Assembly (NCBI GenBank): GCA_030064845.1
Contig: JASJEC010000001.1
Location: forward strand, 1-64,000
Length of the DNA stretch: 64,000 bases
Direction of reading: 5' to 3'
Origin: Kiloniellales bacterium
Lineage (GTDB): Bacteria > Pseudomonadota > Alphaproteobacteria > Kiloniellales > JAKSDN01
The notes under the pieces are model-generated. The model worked only from the letters and a program-made list of their open reading frames with translations. It did no database searches and had not been told where the DNA came from. Of this stretch, positions 37,196 to 46,329 are shown piece after piece (within the stretch, counting starts at the first letter, position 1; each line of letters begins with the position of its first letter). The translations under genes and the position numbers were made by a program.

Positions 37196-38602
37196 ATGAA
37201 CGAGATCACCAAGAAGCCGCCGCGAAACAGCACGGCGATCCTGCAGGCCAAGGACAACTACTTCCTGCATCCCTGGGAACTGCTCGCCGAAGCCGGCCAC
37301 AACCGGCGCACCATGATCGACCGCGGCGAGGGCATCTACGTCTTCGACAGCGACGGCAACCGGCTGATCGACGGTCCCGGCGGCATGTGGTGCGTCAACG
37401 TCGGCCACGGCCGCGAAGAGATGGTCGAAGCGATTGCGGACCAGGCGCGCCGGCTGACCTACGCTTCACCCTGGGGCCTGGGGACCGAGCCGGCGGCGCT
37501 GCTCGCCGAGAAGCTCGCCGCGCTGGCGCCCGGCGATCTCGACCACGTCTTCTTCACCACCGGCGGCTCGACGGCCGTCGACTCAGCCCTGCGCTTCGTC
37601 ATGTTCTTCAACAACCACAAGGGCCGGCCAGAGAAGAAGCACGTCATCTCGCGGAACAAGGCCTATCACGGCAGCACCTACCTGAGCGCCTCCTGCTCGG
37701 GCAAGGAGCGGGACAAGTCCTACTTCGACTTCGAGACGGACTTGATCCACCACCTCTCCGACGTCAATCCCTACCGGCGGCCCGAAGGCATGTCGGTCGA
37801 GGCTTTCTGCGACGCCAGGGTCCGCGAACTGGAGGACAAGATCCTCGAGATCGGGCCCGACAAGGTGGCGGCCTTCATCGCCGAGCCGGTGCTCGCCTCG
37901 GGCGGGGTCATCGTGCCGCCCGAGGGCTACCACAAGAAGTGCGAGGCCGTCTGCCGCAGGTACGACGTGCTGACGATCTCGGACGAAGTCGTCACCGCCT
38001 TCGGCCGCCTCGGCCACTTCTTCGCCTCGGAAGCCGTTTTCGGCCTCGAACCTGACATCATCACCTGCGCGAAGGGCCTGACTTCAGGCTACCAGCCCCT
38101 GGGCGCCGTGCTGATCTCGGACCGCGTCTTCTCCCAGATCAGCGGCGAGGCGGCCAAGGGGGCGATGTTCTCCAACGGCTATACCTACTCGGGCCACCCC
38201 GTGGCCTGCGCGGCGGCGCTGAAAAACATCGAGATCATGGAGGACGAGGGGCTGCTCGACCACGCCCGGGCAGTCGGCGCCCACCTGCAGTCCCGGCTGC
38301 AGGAACTGCGCAACATCCCGATCGTCGGCGACGTGCGCGGGATCGGCCTGATGGGCTGCGTGGAGTGCGTGATCAGCCGGGAGAGCAAGGACGCCCTGCT
38401 GCTCGACTACGACATCGGCGCGCGGATCGACGCGCACTGCCAGCGCCTCGGCCTGCTGGTCCGCCCGCTGATCAACATGTGCGTCATGTCGCCGCCCCTG
38501 GTGATCACCGAGGCCCAGGTCGACGAGATGGTCGGCCTGCTTCGCAAGGGGATCGAGTTGGCCATGGCGGACGTAGAACGGCAGGGCTTGTGGAAGCCCT
38601 AG
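37196..38602 (+). CDS. Class III PLP-dependent aminotransferase (putrescine/omega-amino acid type)
   Basis: A 468-residue fold-type I transaminase. Features: GMWCVNVGHGREEMVEA near residue 65, TTGGSTAVDSALRF for phosphate binding, the KAYHG motif, DEVVTAFGRLG with the PLP Asp, and CAKGLTSGYQPLGA with the Schiff-base Lys. The family includes putrescine- and beta-alanine-pyruvate transaminases. ATG 37196 follows GGAAGGA. An agmatinase-family gene lies 2 kb downstream, which would fit putrescine breakdown, but exact substrate cannot be read from sequence. It is divergent from the P1 peptidase. Confidence 0.9.
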   Translation: MNEITKKPPRNSTAILQAKDNYFLHPWELLAEAGHNRRTMIDRGEGIYVFDSDGNRLIDGPGGMWCVNVGHGREEMVEAIADQARRLTYASPWGLGTEPAALLAEKLAALAPGDLDHVFFTTGGSTAVDSALRFVMFFNNHKGRPEKKHVISRNKAYHGSTYLSASCSGKERDKSYFDFETDLIHHLSDVNPYRRPEGMSVEAFCDARVRELEDKILEIGPDKVAAFIAEPVLASGGVIVPPEGYHKKCEAVCRRYDVLTISDEVVTAFGRLGHFFASEAVFGLEPDIITCAKGLTSGYQPLGAVLISDRVFSQISGEAAKGAMFSNGYTYSGHPVACAAALKNIEIMEDEGLLDHARAVGAHLQSRLQELRNIPIVGDVRGIGLMGCVECVISRESKDALLLDYDIGARIDAHCQRLGLLVRPLINMCVMSPPLVITEAQVDEMVGLLRKGIELAMADVERQGLWKP

Positions 38603-38671
38603 CGCGTCTCGGCTTGACCTTGCAGTCGCTGGAAGGGCTAGCCTGCCGGCACGCCTTGGAAAACTCGGTGA

Positions 38672-39157
38672 ATGCGGGGTAGGACCCTGAAGTTTCGTCT
38701 TTCGACAGTCTCCTGGGCCGCCGTCTCCCTGGTGGTGCTCGGTATGGCCTTCGTCGCCGCTCGCCAAGTGGCCAGCCGCAACCCGGTTCTCCTGGCCGGC
38801 GACCCGAAAGTGGTCGCGGCCGGCGAGGCAATCTACGCGCGGGAATGCGCCGCCTGTCACGGTGCGCGCCTGGAAGGGGAGCCGAACTGGCGCCAGCGCA
38901 AGGCGAACGGTCGCCTGCCGGCGCCGCCGCACGACGAAAGCGGGCATACCTGGCATCATTCCGACGTCGTGCTTTTCGAGCTGACCAAGCACGGCCTGTC
39001 CGTCGCCGCCGGGCCGGATTATCAGAGCGACATGCCGGCCTATGCCGACGTCTTGAGCGATGACGAGATCATCGCCGTGCTGTCCTACATCAAGAGCCGT
39101 TGGCCGGCGGAGATCCAGGCGCGGCACGACCGTCTCAACGCAGGCTACAGCCGGTGA
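38672..39157 (+). CDS. Membrane-anchored or secreted c-type cytochrome
   Basis: A 161-residue protein with an uncleaved anchor or signal (LSTVSWAAVSLVVLGMAFVAA) and one haem site CAACH at about residues 70-74. GAMPA-type axial ligand sequence is seen as SDMPAYADVLSDDEI, with Met as sixth ligand, then a VLSYIKSRWP helix. It overlaps the multicopper oxidase gene by four bases (GTGA), so the two are translated together; it probably donates or accepts electrons at that enzyme in the periplasm. Confidence 0.9.
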   Translation: MRGRTLKFRLSTVSWAAVSLVVLGMAFVAARQVASRNPVLLAGDPKVVAAGEAIYARECAACHGARLEGEPNWRQRKANGRLPAPPHDESGHTWHHSDVVLFELTKHGLSVAAGPDYQSDMPAYADVLSDDEIIAVLSYIKSRWPAEIQARHDRLNAGYSR

Positions 39158-40581
39158 CACGCGATCGGCCCGCAGCGTCGCGCCGGGCTTTTCTCGGTGG
39201 CGCGGCCGCGTTCGCCGGCCTGTACGGCCTTGCGTTCCGGCACGCCACCGCAGCTTCGGCGGAACCGATCCGGCTCGTGGCCGGGCCCGCCACGGCGCCG
39301 CTGATGGGACCGGACAAGGCGCCCGCGCGCGTCTGGGGCTACAACGGAGAGGTGCCCGGCCCGGTGCTGCGCGTGCCCCAGGGAACCACGCTCGCGCTCC
39401 GCTTCGAGAACGCCTTGCCGCAGGCCTCGACGGTCCACTGGCATGGAATCCGCATCGACAACGCCATGGACGGCGTCGCCGGACTAACCCAGGAGGCGGT
39501 GCCGCCCGGCGGCGCCTTCGACTACCGCTTCCTGGTCCCGGACGCTGGAACCTTCTGGTACCACCCGCACAGCCGTTCGTGGGAACAGCTGGCGCGCGGT
39601 CTCTACGGTCTCCTGATCGTCGACGAAGCTGAGCCGCCCGCCTTCGACCGCGAGCTCGTCTTTCTCGCCGACGACTGGCGCCTGACCGCGGAAGGTGCAA
39701 TCGACGAAGCCTCGTTCGGCCATATGAGGGACTGGTCCCACGCCGGACGCCTGGGCAACTGGCTGACGATCAACGGCCGTTCGCAGCCGGACCTCGCGGT
39801 CAAGGCGGGCGAGCGCGTGCGCATACGCCTGGCCAACACGGCAACCGCCCGGGTCATGACCTTCCGCGTCGAAGGGCACGCGCCTCAGGTCATCGCGCTC
39901 GACGGACAGCCCGTGCAGCCGCACCGGCCGGCGCAGGACCTGATAGTTCTGGCGCCCGGGGCGCGCTGCGACCTCGCGGTCGACATGGCCCTGGATCCCG
40001 GCAGCGAAGCGCCTATCTTCGAGGTCTCTCACCGCGACCCGCTCCTGGCGGCCCGCCTGGTCTACGATCCAACGGCGGTCGTGCGGTCCAACGCCTCTGA
40101 TGCACCGCTCGGGCTTCCCGACAATCCGCTTGCCAAGAACATCGCGCTTGCCGGGGCGCTCCGAGCGCCGCTGGTCATGACCGGCGGCGCCATGGGCAGG
40201 ATGGAGAGCGCGGTCTATCAGGGCGAGACCCTCGGCATCCGCGAGCTCGTCGCCAAGGGGCAAGCGTGGGCCTTCAACGGCGTGGCGGGCCGGACCGAAA
40301 CGCCGCTGTTCGAGGCCGAGCGGGGCCGAACCGTCGTGGTCGAGATGGCGAACGAGACCCGCTGGCCCCACGCGATCCATCTCCACGGCCATCACGTCCG
40401 GGAGATCAGCCGGAACGGCCGGAAGCCCGAGGTCTCGGCCTGGCGCGATGTTGTCCTGCTCGATCCCGAAGAACGGGTAGAGGCGGCCTTCGTCGCTGAC
40501 AATCCGGGCAAGTGGATGATCCACTGCCACATGCTCGAGCATCAGGCCGCCGGTATGGCCAGCTGGTTCAAGGTGCTCTGA
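39154..40581 (+). CDS. Multicopper oxidase (CopA/laccase type), Tat-exported
   Basis: A 475-residue multicopper oxidase. A twin-arginine signal (SRRAFLGGAAAFAGLYG) is followed by three cupredoxin domains. All copper motifs are seen: STVHWHGIR, TFWYHPHS, HAIHLHGHH and HCHMLEHQAAGM (type 1 Cys plus type 3 His). GTG 39154 overlaps the cytochrome stop. Substrate may be cuprous ion, phenol or manganese; there is no long Met-rich copper-resistance segment, so metal defence is not favoured. Periplasmic. Confidence 0.93.
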   Translation: MTRDRPAASRRAFLGGAAAFAGLYGLAFRHATAASAEPIRLVAGPATAPLMGPDKAPARVWGYNGEVPGPVLRVPQGTTLALRFENALPQASTVHWHGIRIDNAMDGVAGLTQEAVPPGGAFDYRFLVPDAGTFWYHPHSRSWEQLARGLYGLLIVDEAEPPAFDRELVFLADDWRLTAEGAIDEASFGHMRDWSHAGRLGNWLTINGRSQPDLAVKAGERVRIRLANTATARVMTFRVEGHAPQVIALDGQPVQPHRPAQDLIVLAPGARCDLAVDMALDPGSEAPIFEVSHRDPLLAARLVYDPTAVVRSNASDAPLGLPDNPLAKNIALAGALRAPLVMTGGAMGRMESAVYQGETLGIRELVAKGQAWAFNGVAGRTETPLFEAERGRTVVVEMANETRWPHAIHLHGHHVREISRNGRKPEVSAWRDVVLLDPEERVEAAFVADNPGKWMIHCHMLEHQAAGMASWFKVL

Positions 40582-40681
40582 GACCGCCTGCCTCCGGTGC
40601 ATCTTGCCCGGCCCAGGGAATTCGGCTTTGCTTCCGTCGGCCGCGCGTTTCCCCAGGCCGGCCGATCGCTGGAGAACCGCC

Positions 40682-41632
40682 ATGGAAGAATGGACACCGG
40701 ACCGCGCTTTCGCGGGCAACGACCGCAACAGCATGGGCCAGGAGCACACCTACTCGGGCGCGCTCAGCTTTATGCGCCGCCGCTACACGCAGGAGCTGGA
40801 CGGCGTCGATGTGGCGGTCAGCGGGATTCCCTTCGATCTGGCCACCACCAACCGGCCCGGCGCTCGCTTCGGGCCGGCGGGCATTCGGGCCGCCTCGGCG
40901 CACCTCTCCTGGGGCAAGCCCTGGCCCTGGGGTCTCGATCCCTTCGAGACCCTCAATGTGATCGACTACGGCGACTGCGACTTCGACTTCGGGATGCCGG
41001 AAACCATCACCGAGGCGATCCGGGCTCACGCGGCCGGCGTGATCGGCAAGGGGGTGACGCTGCTCAGCCTGGGCGGCGACCACTACGCCAGCTACCCCCT
41101 GCTGAAGGCGCATCACGAGCGCCACGGTCCCCTGTCGCTGGTGCACTTCGATGCGCACTCGGATACCTGGCGCGAGGACGGCAAGCGGGTTCATCACGGC
41201 ACCATGTTCTACCACGCCGCCCAGGAGGGCCTGATCGACCCGGCGCGTTCCGTCCAGGTCGGCCTGCGCACCTACAACGAAGAGACCCATGGCTTCACGA
41301 TCCTCGACGCCGAGTGGATTCACGAGAACGGGGTCGAGGCCGCCATCGCCGAGATCAAACGGGTGGTCGGCGACCACAAGGCCTATCTCACCTTCGACAT
41401 CGACTGCCTCGACCCGAGCTTCGCCCCGGGCACGGGAACGCCGGTCTGCGGCGGCTTGTCGACCCGTCAGGCCCAAGCGATCCTGCGCGGCCTCGTGCCA
41501 ATCGACTTCGTCGGGATGGATCTGGTCGAAGTGGCTCCGGTCTACGACCACGCGCAGATCACGGCGCTGGCGGCCGCGCATCTGGCCTGCGAATTTCTTT
41601 GCCTCCTGGCGCGGCGGCGCACGGCCGGGTAG
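40682..41632 (+). CDS. speB: Agmatinase-family ureohydrolase
   Basis: A 316-residue manganese-dependent ureohydrolase. Metal ligands are present: SLGGDHYASYP, HFDAHSDTW and FDIDCLDPSFAPGTGTP. GMDLVEVAPVYDHAQITALAA ends the fold. Agmatinases turn agmatine into putrescine and urea, but sister enzymes act on guanidinobutyrate, guanidinopropionate or other guanidino acids, so the symbol is provisional. ATG 40682 has GGAGAACC upstream; the sequence before it has no family match. Its stop is four bases before a MITE-like element. Confidence 0.88.
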   Translation: MEEWTPDRAFAGNDRNSMGQEHTYSGALSFMRRRYTQELDGVDVAVSGIPFDLATTNRPGARFGPAGIRAASAHLSWGKPWPWGLDPFETLNVIDYGDCDFDFGMPETITEAIRAHAAGVIGKGVTLLSLGGDHYASYPLLKAHHERHGPLSLVHFDAHSDTWREDGKRVHHGTMFYHAAQEGLIDPARSVQVGLRTYNEETHGFTILDAEWIHENGVEAAIAEIKRVVGDHKAYLTFDIDCLDPSFAPGTGTPVCGGLSTRQAQAILRGLVPIDFVGMDLVEVAPVYDHAQITALAAAHLACEFLCLLARRRTAG

Positions 41633-41635
41633 GCG

Positions 41636-41907
41636 CTAGGGCGTGTTGACACTCACGGCGCGCTCCTGGCGGGAGCGCATTTGCGCCGGGGCCAGGAGCG
41701 GGAGGCGCCGTGGGGTTGGGCCCCACAAGGCCTTCCGCGACGCCGCCCCGGCGCAAATGCGCCCCCTCCCGAAGGGATCCGACGAAATCGGCCCGCTGCC
41801 GCGTTGCTTGTCGTCGAATATGCTCCGCATGTCCTTCCTCCTCGCGCCTAACAGCAGGCCGATTTCACTCGGACCAGGAACTCGACGTGAGTGTCAACAG
41901 GCCCTAG
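41636..41907. mobile_element. MITE-like non-autonomous element
   Basis: A 272-base segment is bounded by 22-bp terminal inverted repeats, CTAGGGCGTGTTGACACTCACG-type at 41636-41657 and its complement at 41886-41907, with one mismatch. The CTAG ends could be target duplications of an IS that cuts at CTAG or TA. Inside, GCGCATTTGCGCCGGGGC at 41675-41692 pairs exactly with 41745-41762, and further partial palindromes follow. No transposase is encoded. The right end overlaps the start of the dispersed double-hairpin repeat by two bases. Confidence 0.65.
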
Positions 41908-42045
41908 AGCGGATCATGTTTAGATGGGACCACTTCGTGGTCTCAACTAAACATGTGAATCCGCTCTACATCGAAGGTTTAGAGCAGATTCACCGGGCTT
42001 GATGGATCGCCTCCGGCGATTCAGTCAAACCCGGAACTGCTCTAG
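41906..42045. repeat. Dispersed double-hairpin repeat, copy A
   Basis: A 140-base element nearly identical to 60474-60614. Hairpin 1 pairs AGAGCGGAT with ATCCGCTCT around CATGTTTAG/CTAAACATG-type arms and an ACCACTTCGTGGT tip. Hairpin 2 pairs AGAGCAG with CTGCTCT around CACCGGG.../...CCCGG arms and a GATCGCC/GGCGATT tip. It lies between the MITE-like element and the stop of a leftward hypothetical gene. Tandem stems suggest a transcription-ending or RNA-stabilising role. Confidence 0.85.
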
Positions 42046-42048
42046 CGC

Positions 42049-42330
42049 TCAGCGCAGCTTGTGATAGGTGTTGAGGAACGAGCTCTGTGAGAGCATTCGC
42101 GTGCCCTCGTCGTGCAAGCCGTTCTGATCGCGGACCCAGACGGTGAAGCGGATGTGTGGGATGCCGGAGCTGTCCATGACCACCTCGTTGACCTCGGCCG
42201 TCTCGGTCACGTTCGACGCGATCATCCGGGCAAAGGACATGCCGGCTTGGATCTCCACCGGCTCTTCCCGGACCCGGTCCGGCCGGAGAGACGACAGCCA
42301 GTGCGACACCGATGACCAGAGTTGCTTCAC
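42049..42330 (-). CDS. Small conserved-looking hypothetical protein (93 aa)
   Basis: A 93-residue protein, not recognised. GTG 42330 is preferred (GGGAG eight bases upstream) over ATG 42369, which would add a GPHGS-type tail. A tryptophan-rich start (VKQLWSSVSHWLSSLRP) is followed by EIQAGMSFARMIASNVTETA and a beta-like IRFTVWVRDQNGLHDEGTRML. No signal peptide or transmembrane helix. It ends four bases from repeat copy A. Same strand as the methyltransferase 192 bases upstream. Confidence 0.6.
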   Translation of the reverse strand: MKQLWSSVSHWLSSLRPDRVREEPVEIQAGMSFARMIASNVTETAEVNEVVMDSSGIPHIRFTVWVRDQNGLHDEGTRMLSQSSFLNTYHKLR

Positions 42331-42522
42331 CTGTGCACTCCCATGGGGCCCATGGGCTGGGCGGTCCATTCCTGCCTTCTATCGCGCCTCATCTTTCCCG
42401 GACAAGCTGTTGAAGAGATGCCTATCAAACGAAAGAGTCAATTTTGTGGTGACCGCCGCTGCCGATCGCGCGGGCCTCTTCCGAGGCGGGGCCAGCGCCG
42501 GCCGATCAGGGATCGGAGAATT

Positions 42523-43149
42523 CTAACCGGCGTGTTTCAGGGCTTCGCCGATCGGTCGGCGGCGGTAGACCCAGACGGCGGCCGGCGGCATGTTGTCGAG
42601 CACCCATTCCGATCTCTGGCCGACCAGGTGCTGGGCGTTCGTCACCGCGCGCCCGATCGGAGCGAGGGGGCCGTAGGTGAATTGAATGAAGATCCCATCA
42701 TCGTCGAGAACCGAGAAGGCCTGGGCGATGACCGACTCTTCGATCCGCTTGGGTATCGAGAGCAGCGGCAGGCCCGAAACCACGGCCTTGACCGGCGGCA
42801 CGCGCTCGTTGCGCAGAAGTCGGCCGAGGCGGGTGGCGTTGCCTTGCAGCACGCGGAGTTGGGGGAAACGCCGGGCGATGACCTGGCACAGGTCAGGCTC
42901 CCGTTCGATGACGACGAGATCGCGCGCCGGAATGCCTCGGTCGAGCAGGGCGGAGGTAATGTTTCCCGTGCCGCCGCCCAGTTCGACGACGGGGCCCGGC
43001 GCCGCAAGATCGACCTCGGCCGCCATGGCTCCGGCCAGGCTCTTGCCGCTGGGCATGACCGCGCCGATGCTTCCGGGGCGCCGGATCGCCCGACGGATGA
43101 AGCTGAGATTGTCGCGGACCTGGCGTTTCGTTTCGTGGAGGGTCTGCAT
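42523..43149 (-). CDS. SAM-dependent methyltransferase, PmtA-like phospholipid N-methyltransferase type
   Basis: A 208-residue class I methyltransferase. The N-terminus RDNLSFIRRAIRRPGSIGAVMPSG is typical of the rRNA-dimethylase-like/PmtA group, with the SAM motif VVELGGGTGNITSALL and VVIEREPDL as the acidic ribose-binding end. VVSGLPLLSIP fits motif IV. In alphaproteobacteria such proteins methylate phosphatidylethanolamine at the inner membrane face, but other substrates are possible. ATG 43149. It is probably expressed alone or with the small gene downstream. Confidence 0.82.
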   Translation of the reverse strand: MQTLHETKRQVRDNLSFIRRAIRRPGSIGAVMPSGKSLAGAMAAEVDLAAPGPVVELGGGTGNITSALLDRGIPARDLVVIEREPDLCQVIARRFPQLRVLQGNATRLGRLLRNERVPPVKAVVSGLPLLSIPKRIEESVIAQAFSVLDDDGIFIQFTYGPLAPIGRAVTNAQHLVGQRSEWVLDNMPPAAVWVYRRRPIGEALKHAG

Positions 43150-43357
43150 GGTGGAGGCCTCTCTTCCGTTCCTCGCCGCTCTCGGCAGGGCCGATCCTCA
43201 CGAGGCGAGGTATGGGCAAAACGGCGGTCTCTGGGCTTATCAGACTATGTGAGCGAGGTCTTGTGGCCAAACAAGGGCCGAAACGAGGTGGGTTTGCAAC
43301 GCAGGATCGGTCCGGAAGGGTAAAGGAAACGCATAGGTTGGCATGAATTTCACCGTT

Positions 43358-44107
43358 TTAGAACAGAGCGCGTCGAAGCAGGTTGAGGCCGAGCAGGAAG
43401 ATCGCAACCAAGAGTACCTTGCGAAAAACCTCCTGATTGACCCGCCGGCGCAGCAAGAGGCCGAGCCAGATCCCGCCGAAGGCGGGCACCGTAGCCAGGG
43501 CGGAAAGCGGTGCGGTCGTGGCGTTCAGGAAGCCGTTCTGGATGTAGCCGAAGACGAGCGGTATCGAGGCGACGAACCAGACCAGGCCTGTCGCGCGGAT
43601 GAAGGCCTCTTTGTCGAGCCGCAGGAGAACGAAATACATCATCATCGGCGGTCCCCATATCGTCGAGATGCCGCCCAGAAAGCCGCCGAGAGCTCCCGCC
43701 ACCGGTCCGAGCACGCGTCCGGTCCGCTCGGAGACGACGAGGTGGGGCGTGAACAGGCTGGTCGTGGTGAAGACCATCATGGCGACGCCGATCAGGCCGT
43801 AGAGCGCCTCGGCATCGAACCCGGCTGCGAGGCGGGCGCTCCACCACAGCGTCACCAGCAGGAACAGGATCATAGGCCAGAAGCGTCGCAGCGGTTCGAG
43901 CACCCGGCCGGCGTGGACCGCCTGCCACAGGTTGGTCGCGAGGATCGGGAAGCAGAGCAGGGGCAGGCTGAGCGACGGCTCCAGGAACTGAGACATGAGC
44001 GCGAGCGCGACAGCGGGCAGGCCGATGCCCACCATGCCCTTGACCGCGCCGCCCAGGACCATTGCGGAGACGACGATGCCAAGGGCGAGGGGATCGATCT
44101 CAGGCAT
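43358..44107 (-). CDS. TauE/SafE-family membrane exporter
   Basis: A 249-residue polytopic protein with about eight hydrophobic segments. The family start LALGIVVSAMVLGGAVKGMVGIGLP and the repeat in the second half, GALGGFLGGISTIWGPPMMMYF, are diagnostic of TauE/SafE. Members export sulfite, sulfoacetate or related organic anions. It follows tctA by 93 bases on the same strand, so may be part of the tct operon and move a related carboxylate or sulfonate. Substrate not known. Confidence 0.9.
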   Translation of the reverse strand: MPEIDPLALGIVVSAMVLGGAVKGMVGIGLPAVALALMSQFLEPSLSLPLLCFPILATNLWQAVHAGRVLEPLRRFWPMILFLLVTLWWSARLAAGFDAEALYGLIGVAMMVFTTTSLFTPHLVVSERTGRVLGPVAGALGGFLGGISTIWGPPMMMYFVLLRLDKEAFIRATGLVWFVASIPLVFGYIQNGFLNATTAPLSALATVPAFGGIWLGLLLRRRVNQEVFRKVLLVAIFLLGLNLLRRALF

Positions 44108-44200
44108 GCACAGGCCGGTCCGCGTTCTCCTGCACCCCGCCCAGCTCTCTCCGCCTCGCCGCGATCCGGGCGCCGCTGCCGTCTCGGCCAGCGGCTCCGG

Positions 44201-45694
44201 TCAGAGCTCGACCGAGCGGCGCTTTCCCGACAGCGCGCGATAGACGTTGGCTAAAATGGTCAGGACGCTCGCCGTCAGCAGGACGGCGACGATCGGACGG
44301 CTGCCGAACTCGACGAAGTCGTAGCTGACCAACTGCATGGCCTGGGCGAAGTTCTGCTCGCCGAGCTTGCCCAGGATCAGGCCGAGAACGATTCCCGGAA
44401 TCGAGTAGCCGGTGCGGCGCAGGAAGAAGGCGAGTATGCCGGCCGCGAACATGACGCCGATGTCCATCACTAGGTTGCGCACGGCGTAGGCGCCGACCGT
44501 GGCCAGCAGGAGGATCGCCGGCGCGAGGAATTCGAAGGGGATCCGCAGCAGGTGCAGCACCGTCTTGGTCTCGAAGACGCCGAGCACCAGGATGGCGATG
44601 TTGGCGAAGAACATGGCCGCGAAGACGACCCACACCAGATCCGCCGTGTTGATGAAGACCAGTGGGCCCGGCTCGATGTCGTGCATCTGGAAGACGCCGA
44701 CCATCATGGCGGTCAGGGCGCCGCCCGGTAGGCCGAGCGCCAGGAGCGGGATCATGGCGGCGCCGGTCGCGGCGTTGTTTGCGGTCTCCGATGCTACCAC
44801 CCCCTCCAGTTCGCCCTTGCCGAAGTTCTCCTTGTTCTTGGACCAGCGCACCGCCTCGTTGTAACTGAGGAAAGCGGCGAGGGTCGCGCCGATGCCGGGC
44901 AGGATGCCGGAGAAGAAGCCGAGGACGACCGAGCGGGCGACGGCGAACCTGAGCCGCCAGAACTCGAGCCAGGATGGAAAGGAGGTCACGAACTTGGGCA
45001 TGTCGTAGGCGCCGCGCACTCGGCGCTCGGCCTGCACCAGCACCTCGGCGACCGCGAAGAAGCCCAGGATGACGGGAATAAAGTGGAGACCGGCCAGGAG
45101 ATAGACGAAATCGAAGGTGTAGCGCTCGATCCCCGCGACTGGATCGAGCCCGACGGTCGCCAGGAGCAGGCCGAGCAGAACCGAAAGCCAGCCCTTCCAA
45201 AGCGTCTGGGCGCCGACCGAGGAGGCGACCGCGATGCCGAAGAAGACCAGGGCGAAGATCTCCGGCGGTCCGAAGTAGCTGACCGCAATGTCTGCCAGCA
45301 GGGGAGTCGCCAGCATCATCAGGATCACCGAGCAGGTACCGCCCAGTGCGGAGCAGAGAACGGCGGCACCGATCGCCTTGCCCCCCAGGCCCTGCTTGGT
45401 CATGGGGTAGCCGTCGAACGCGGTCGGCGCGTTCTCTGGGGCGCCGGGGATGTTGAACAGGATGGCCGTGACCGCGCCGCCGTAGGTGCCCGAACAGTAG
45501 AGCACCGAGTAGAACATGATCGCGTCGGTCGCCTCGAGCAGGCCGGAGAAGGGCAGGAAGATCGCCGCCAGGGTCAGCATGGAAACGCCCGGGATGGCGC
45601 CGAACAGGAGGCCGCCGATCAGACCGGCGAAGAAGATACCGATGCTGAGCGGGCTGCTGACCAGGGTAAGCGCGCCGGCAAGGAACTGTTCCAT
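44201..45694 (-). CDS. tctA: Tripartite tricarboxylate transporter large permease TctA
   Basis: A 497-residue inner-membrane protein. TctA landmarks: LFGAIPGVSMLTLAAIFLP near the start, FYSVLYCSGTYGGAVTAILFNIPGAPENAPTAFDGYPM, GILPGIGATLAAFLSY, ANNAATGAAMIPLLALGLPG, and a C-terminal MDIGVMFAAGILAFFL segment. Works with TctB and the TctC receptor, commonly for citrate, tartrate or aromatic dicarboxylates. It starts 24 bases after the tctB stop. Confidence 0.94.
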   Translation of the reverse strand: MEQFLAGALTLVSSPLSIGIFFAGLIGGLLFGAIPGVSMLTLAAIFLPFSGLLEATDAIMFYSVLYCSGTYGGAVTAILFNIPGAPENAPTAFDGYPMTKQGLGGKAIGAAVLCSALGGTCSVILMMLATPLLADIAVSYFGPPEIFALVFFGIAVASSVGAQTLWKGWLSVLLGLLLATVGLDPVAGIERYTFDFVYLLAGLHFIPVILGFFAVAEVLVQAERRVRGAYDMPKFVTSFPSWLEFWRLRFAVARSVVLGFFSGILPGIGATLAAFLSYNEAVRWSKNKENFGKGELEGVVASETANNAATGAAMIPLLALGLPGGALTAMMVGVFQMHDIEPGPLVFINTADLVWVVFAAMFFANIAILVLGVFETKTVLHLLRIPFEFLAPAILLLATVGAYAVRNLVMDIGVMFAAGILAFFLRRTGYSIPGIVLGLILGKLGEQNFAQAMQLVSYDFVEFGSRPIVAVLLTASVLTILANVYRALSGKRRSVEL

Positions 45695-45718
45695 GAGTGA
45701 CCCTTGACCCCGCGTTTC

Positions 45719-46249
45719 CTAGAGGCCGCGCACGAGCACGACGAACCAGTTGCCGAAGTCGTAGAAGCCGGGCCAGTAGCCCGTCGGCAGCCCCACGTAG
45801 AGCAGGCGGGTGAAGATCAGGGTGATCACGGTAAAAATCCCGAGCGGAAAGAAGATCAGAGGTACCACCCGGCGTTCGCCGGTCAGGAAGAGGTAGCCCG
45901 CCAGGAAGAAGGGTGTCAGGAAGTAGAAGCCCATGCCCTGGAGCAGGGAGGCGTAGACCAGGGGCAACGCAAGCGTCAGCCCCATGCGCAGCACGAAGGC
46001 CGGACCTTGGTCGGCGAAGGAATCGAGGAAGCCGGGCCCCGTTCCGACCTCATTGCCCCGCAGGTCCTGGATGAACTGTCCGATCGCGGCGAGGAAGATG
46101 AACAGGATCAAGAGTCGGGGCCAGCCGTCCGCGCCGAAGCGGTACATCTCCACGTCGCGGTCGAACTCGAAGGTGTAGCGGTAGGCGATCCCGGCGACAG
46201 CCAACCAGATGGCGACCTCGAACCACTGGCCGAGGGTCAATCTACCCAT
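45719..46249 (-). CDS. tctB: Tripartite tricarboxylate transporter small permease TctB
   Basis: A 176-residue membrane protein with four hydrophobic segments: near residue 10-22 (FEVAIWLAVAGIAY), 40-60 (LLILFIFLAAIGQFI), 95-125 (LTLALPLVYASLLQGMGFYF) and 130-160 (VPLIFFPLGIFTVITLIF). The GADGWPRLL sequence after the first helix fits TctB. It lies between tctC and tctA, the standard order. Confidence 0.87.
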   Translation of the reverse strand: MGRLTLGQWFEVAIWLAVAGIAYRYTFEFDRDVEMYRFGADGWPRLLILFIFLAAIGQFIQDLRGNEVGTGPGFLDSFADQGPAFVLRMGLTLALPLVYASLLQGMGFYFLTPFFLAGYLFLTGERRVVPLIFFPLGIFTVITLIFTRLLYVGLPTGYWPGFYDFGNWFVVLVRGL

Positions 46250-46329
46250 GGAAACCCTTCCTTGAAGCCGGCTCCGGCGGGGTGCCCCGCCGGAGCCGCT
46301 GGACCGTCAGACATGACGGGGTCGAGGGC

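Noticed and set aside
41643-42002. 119-codon frame inside the MITE-like element and repeat A
   Set aside because: Lies wholly in mobile and repeat DNA, has no ribosome-binding site and no transposase motif.
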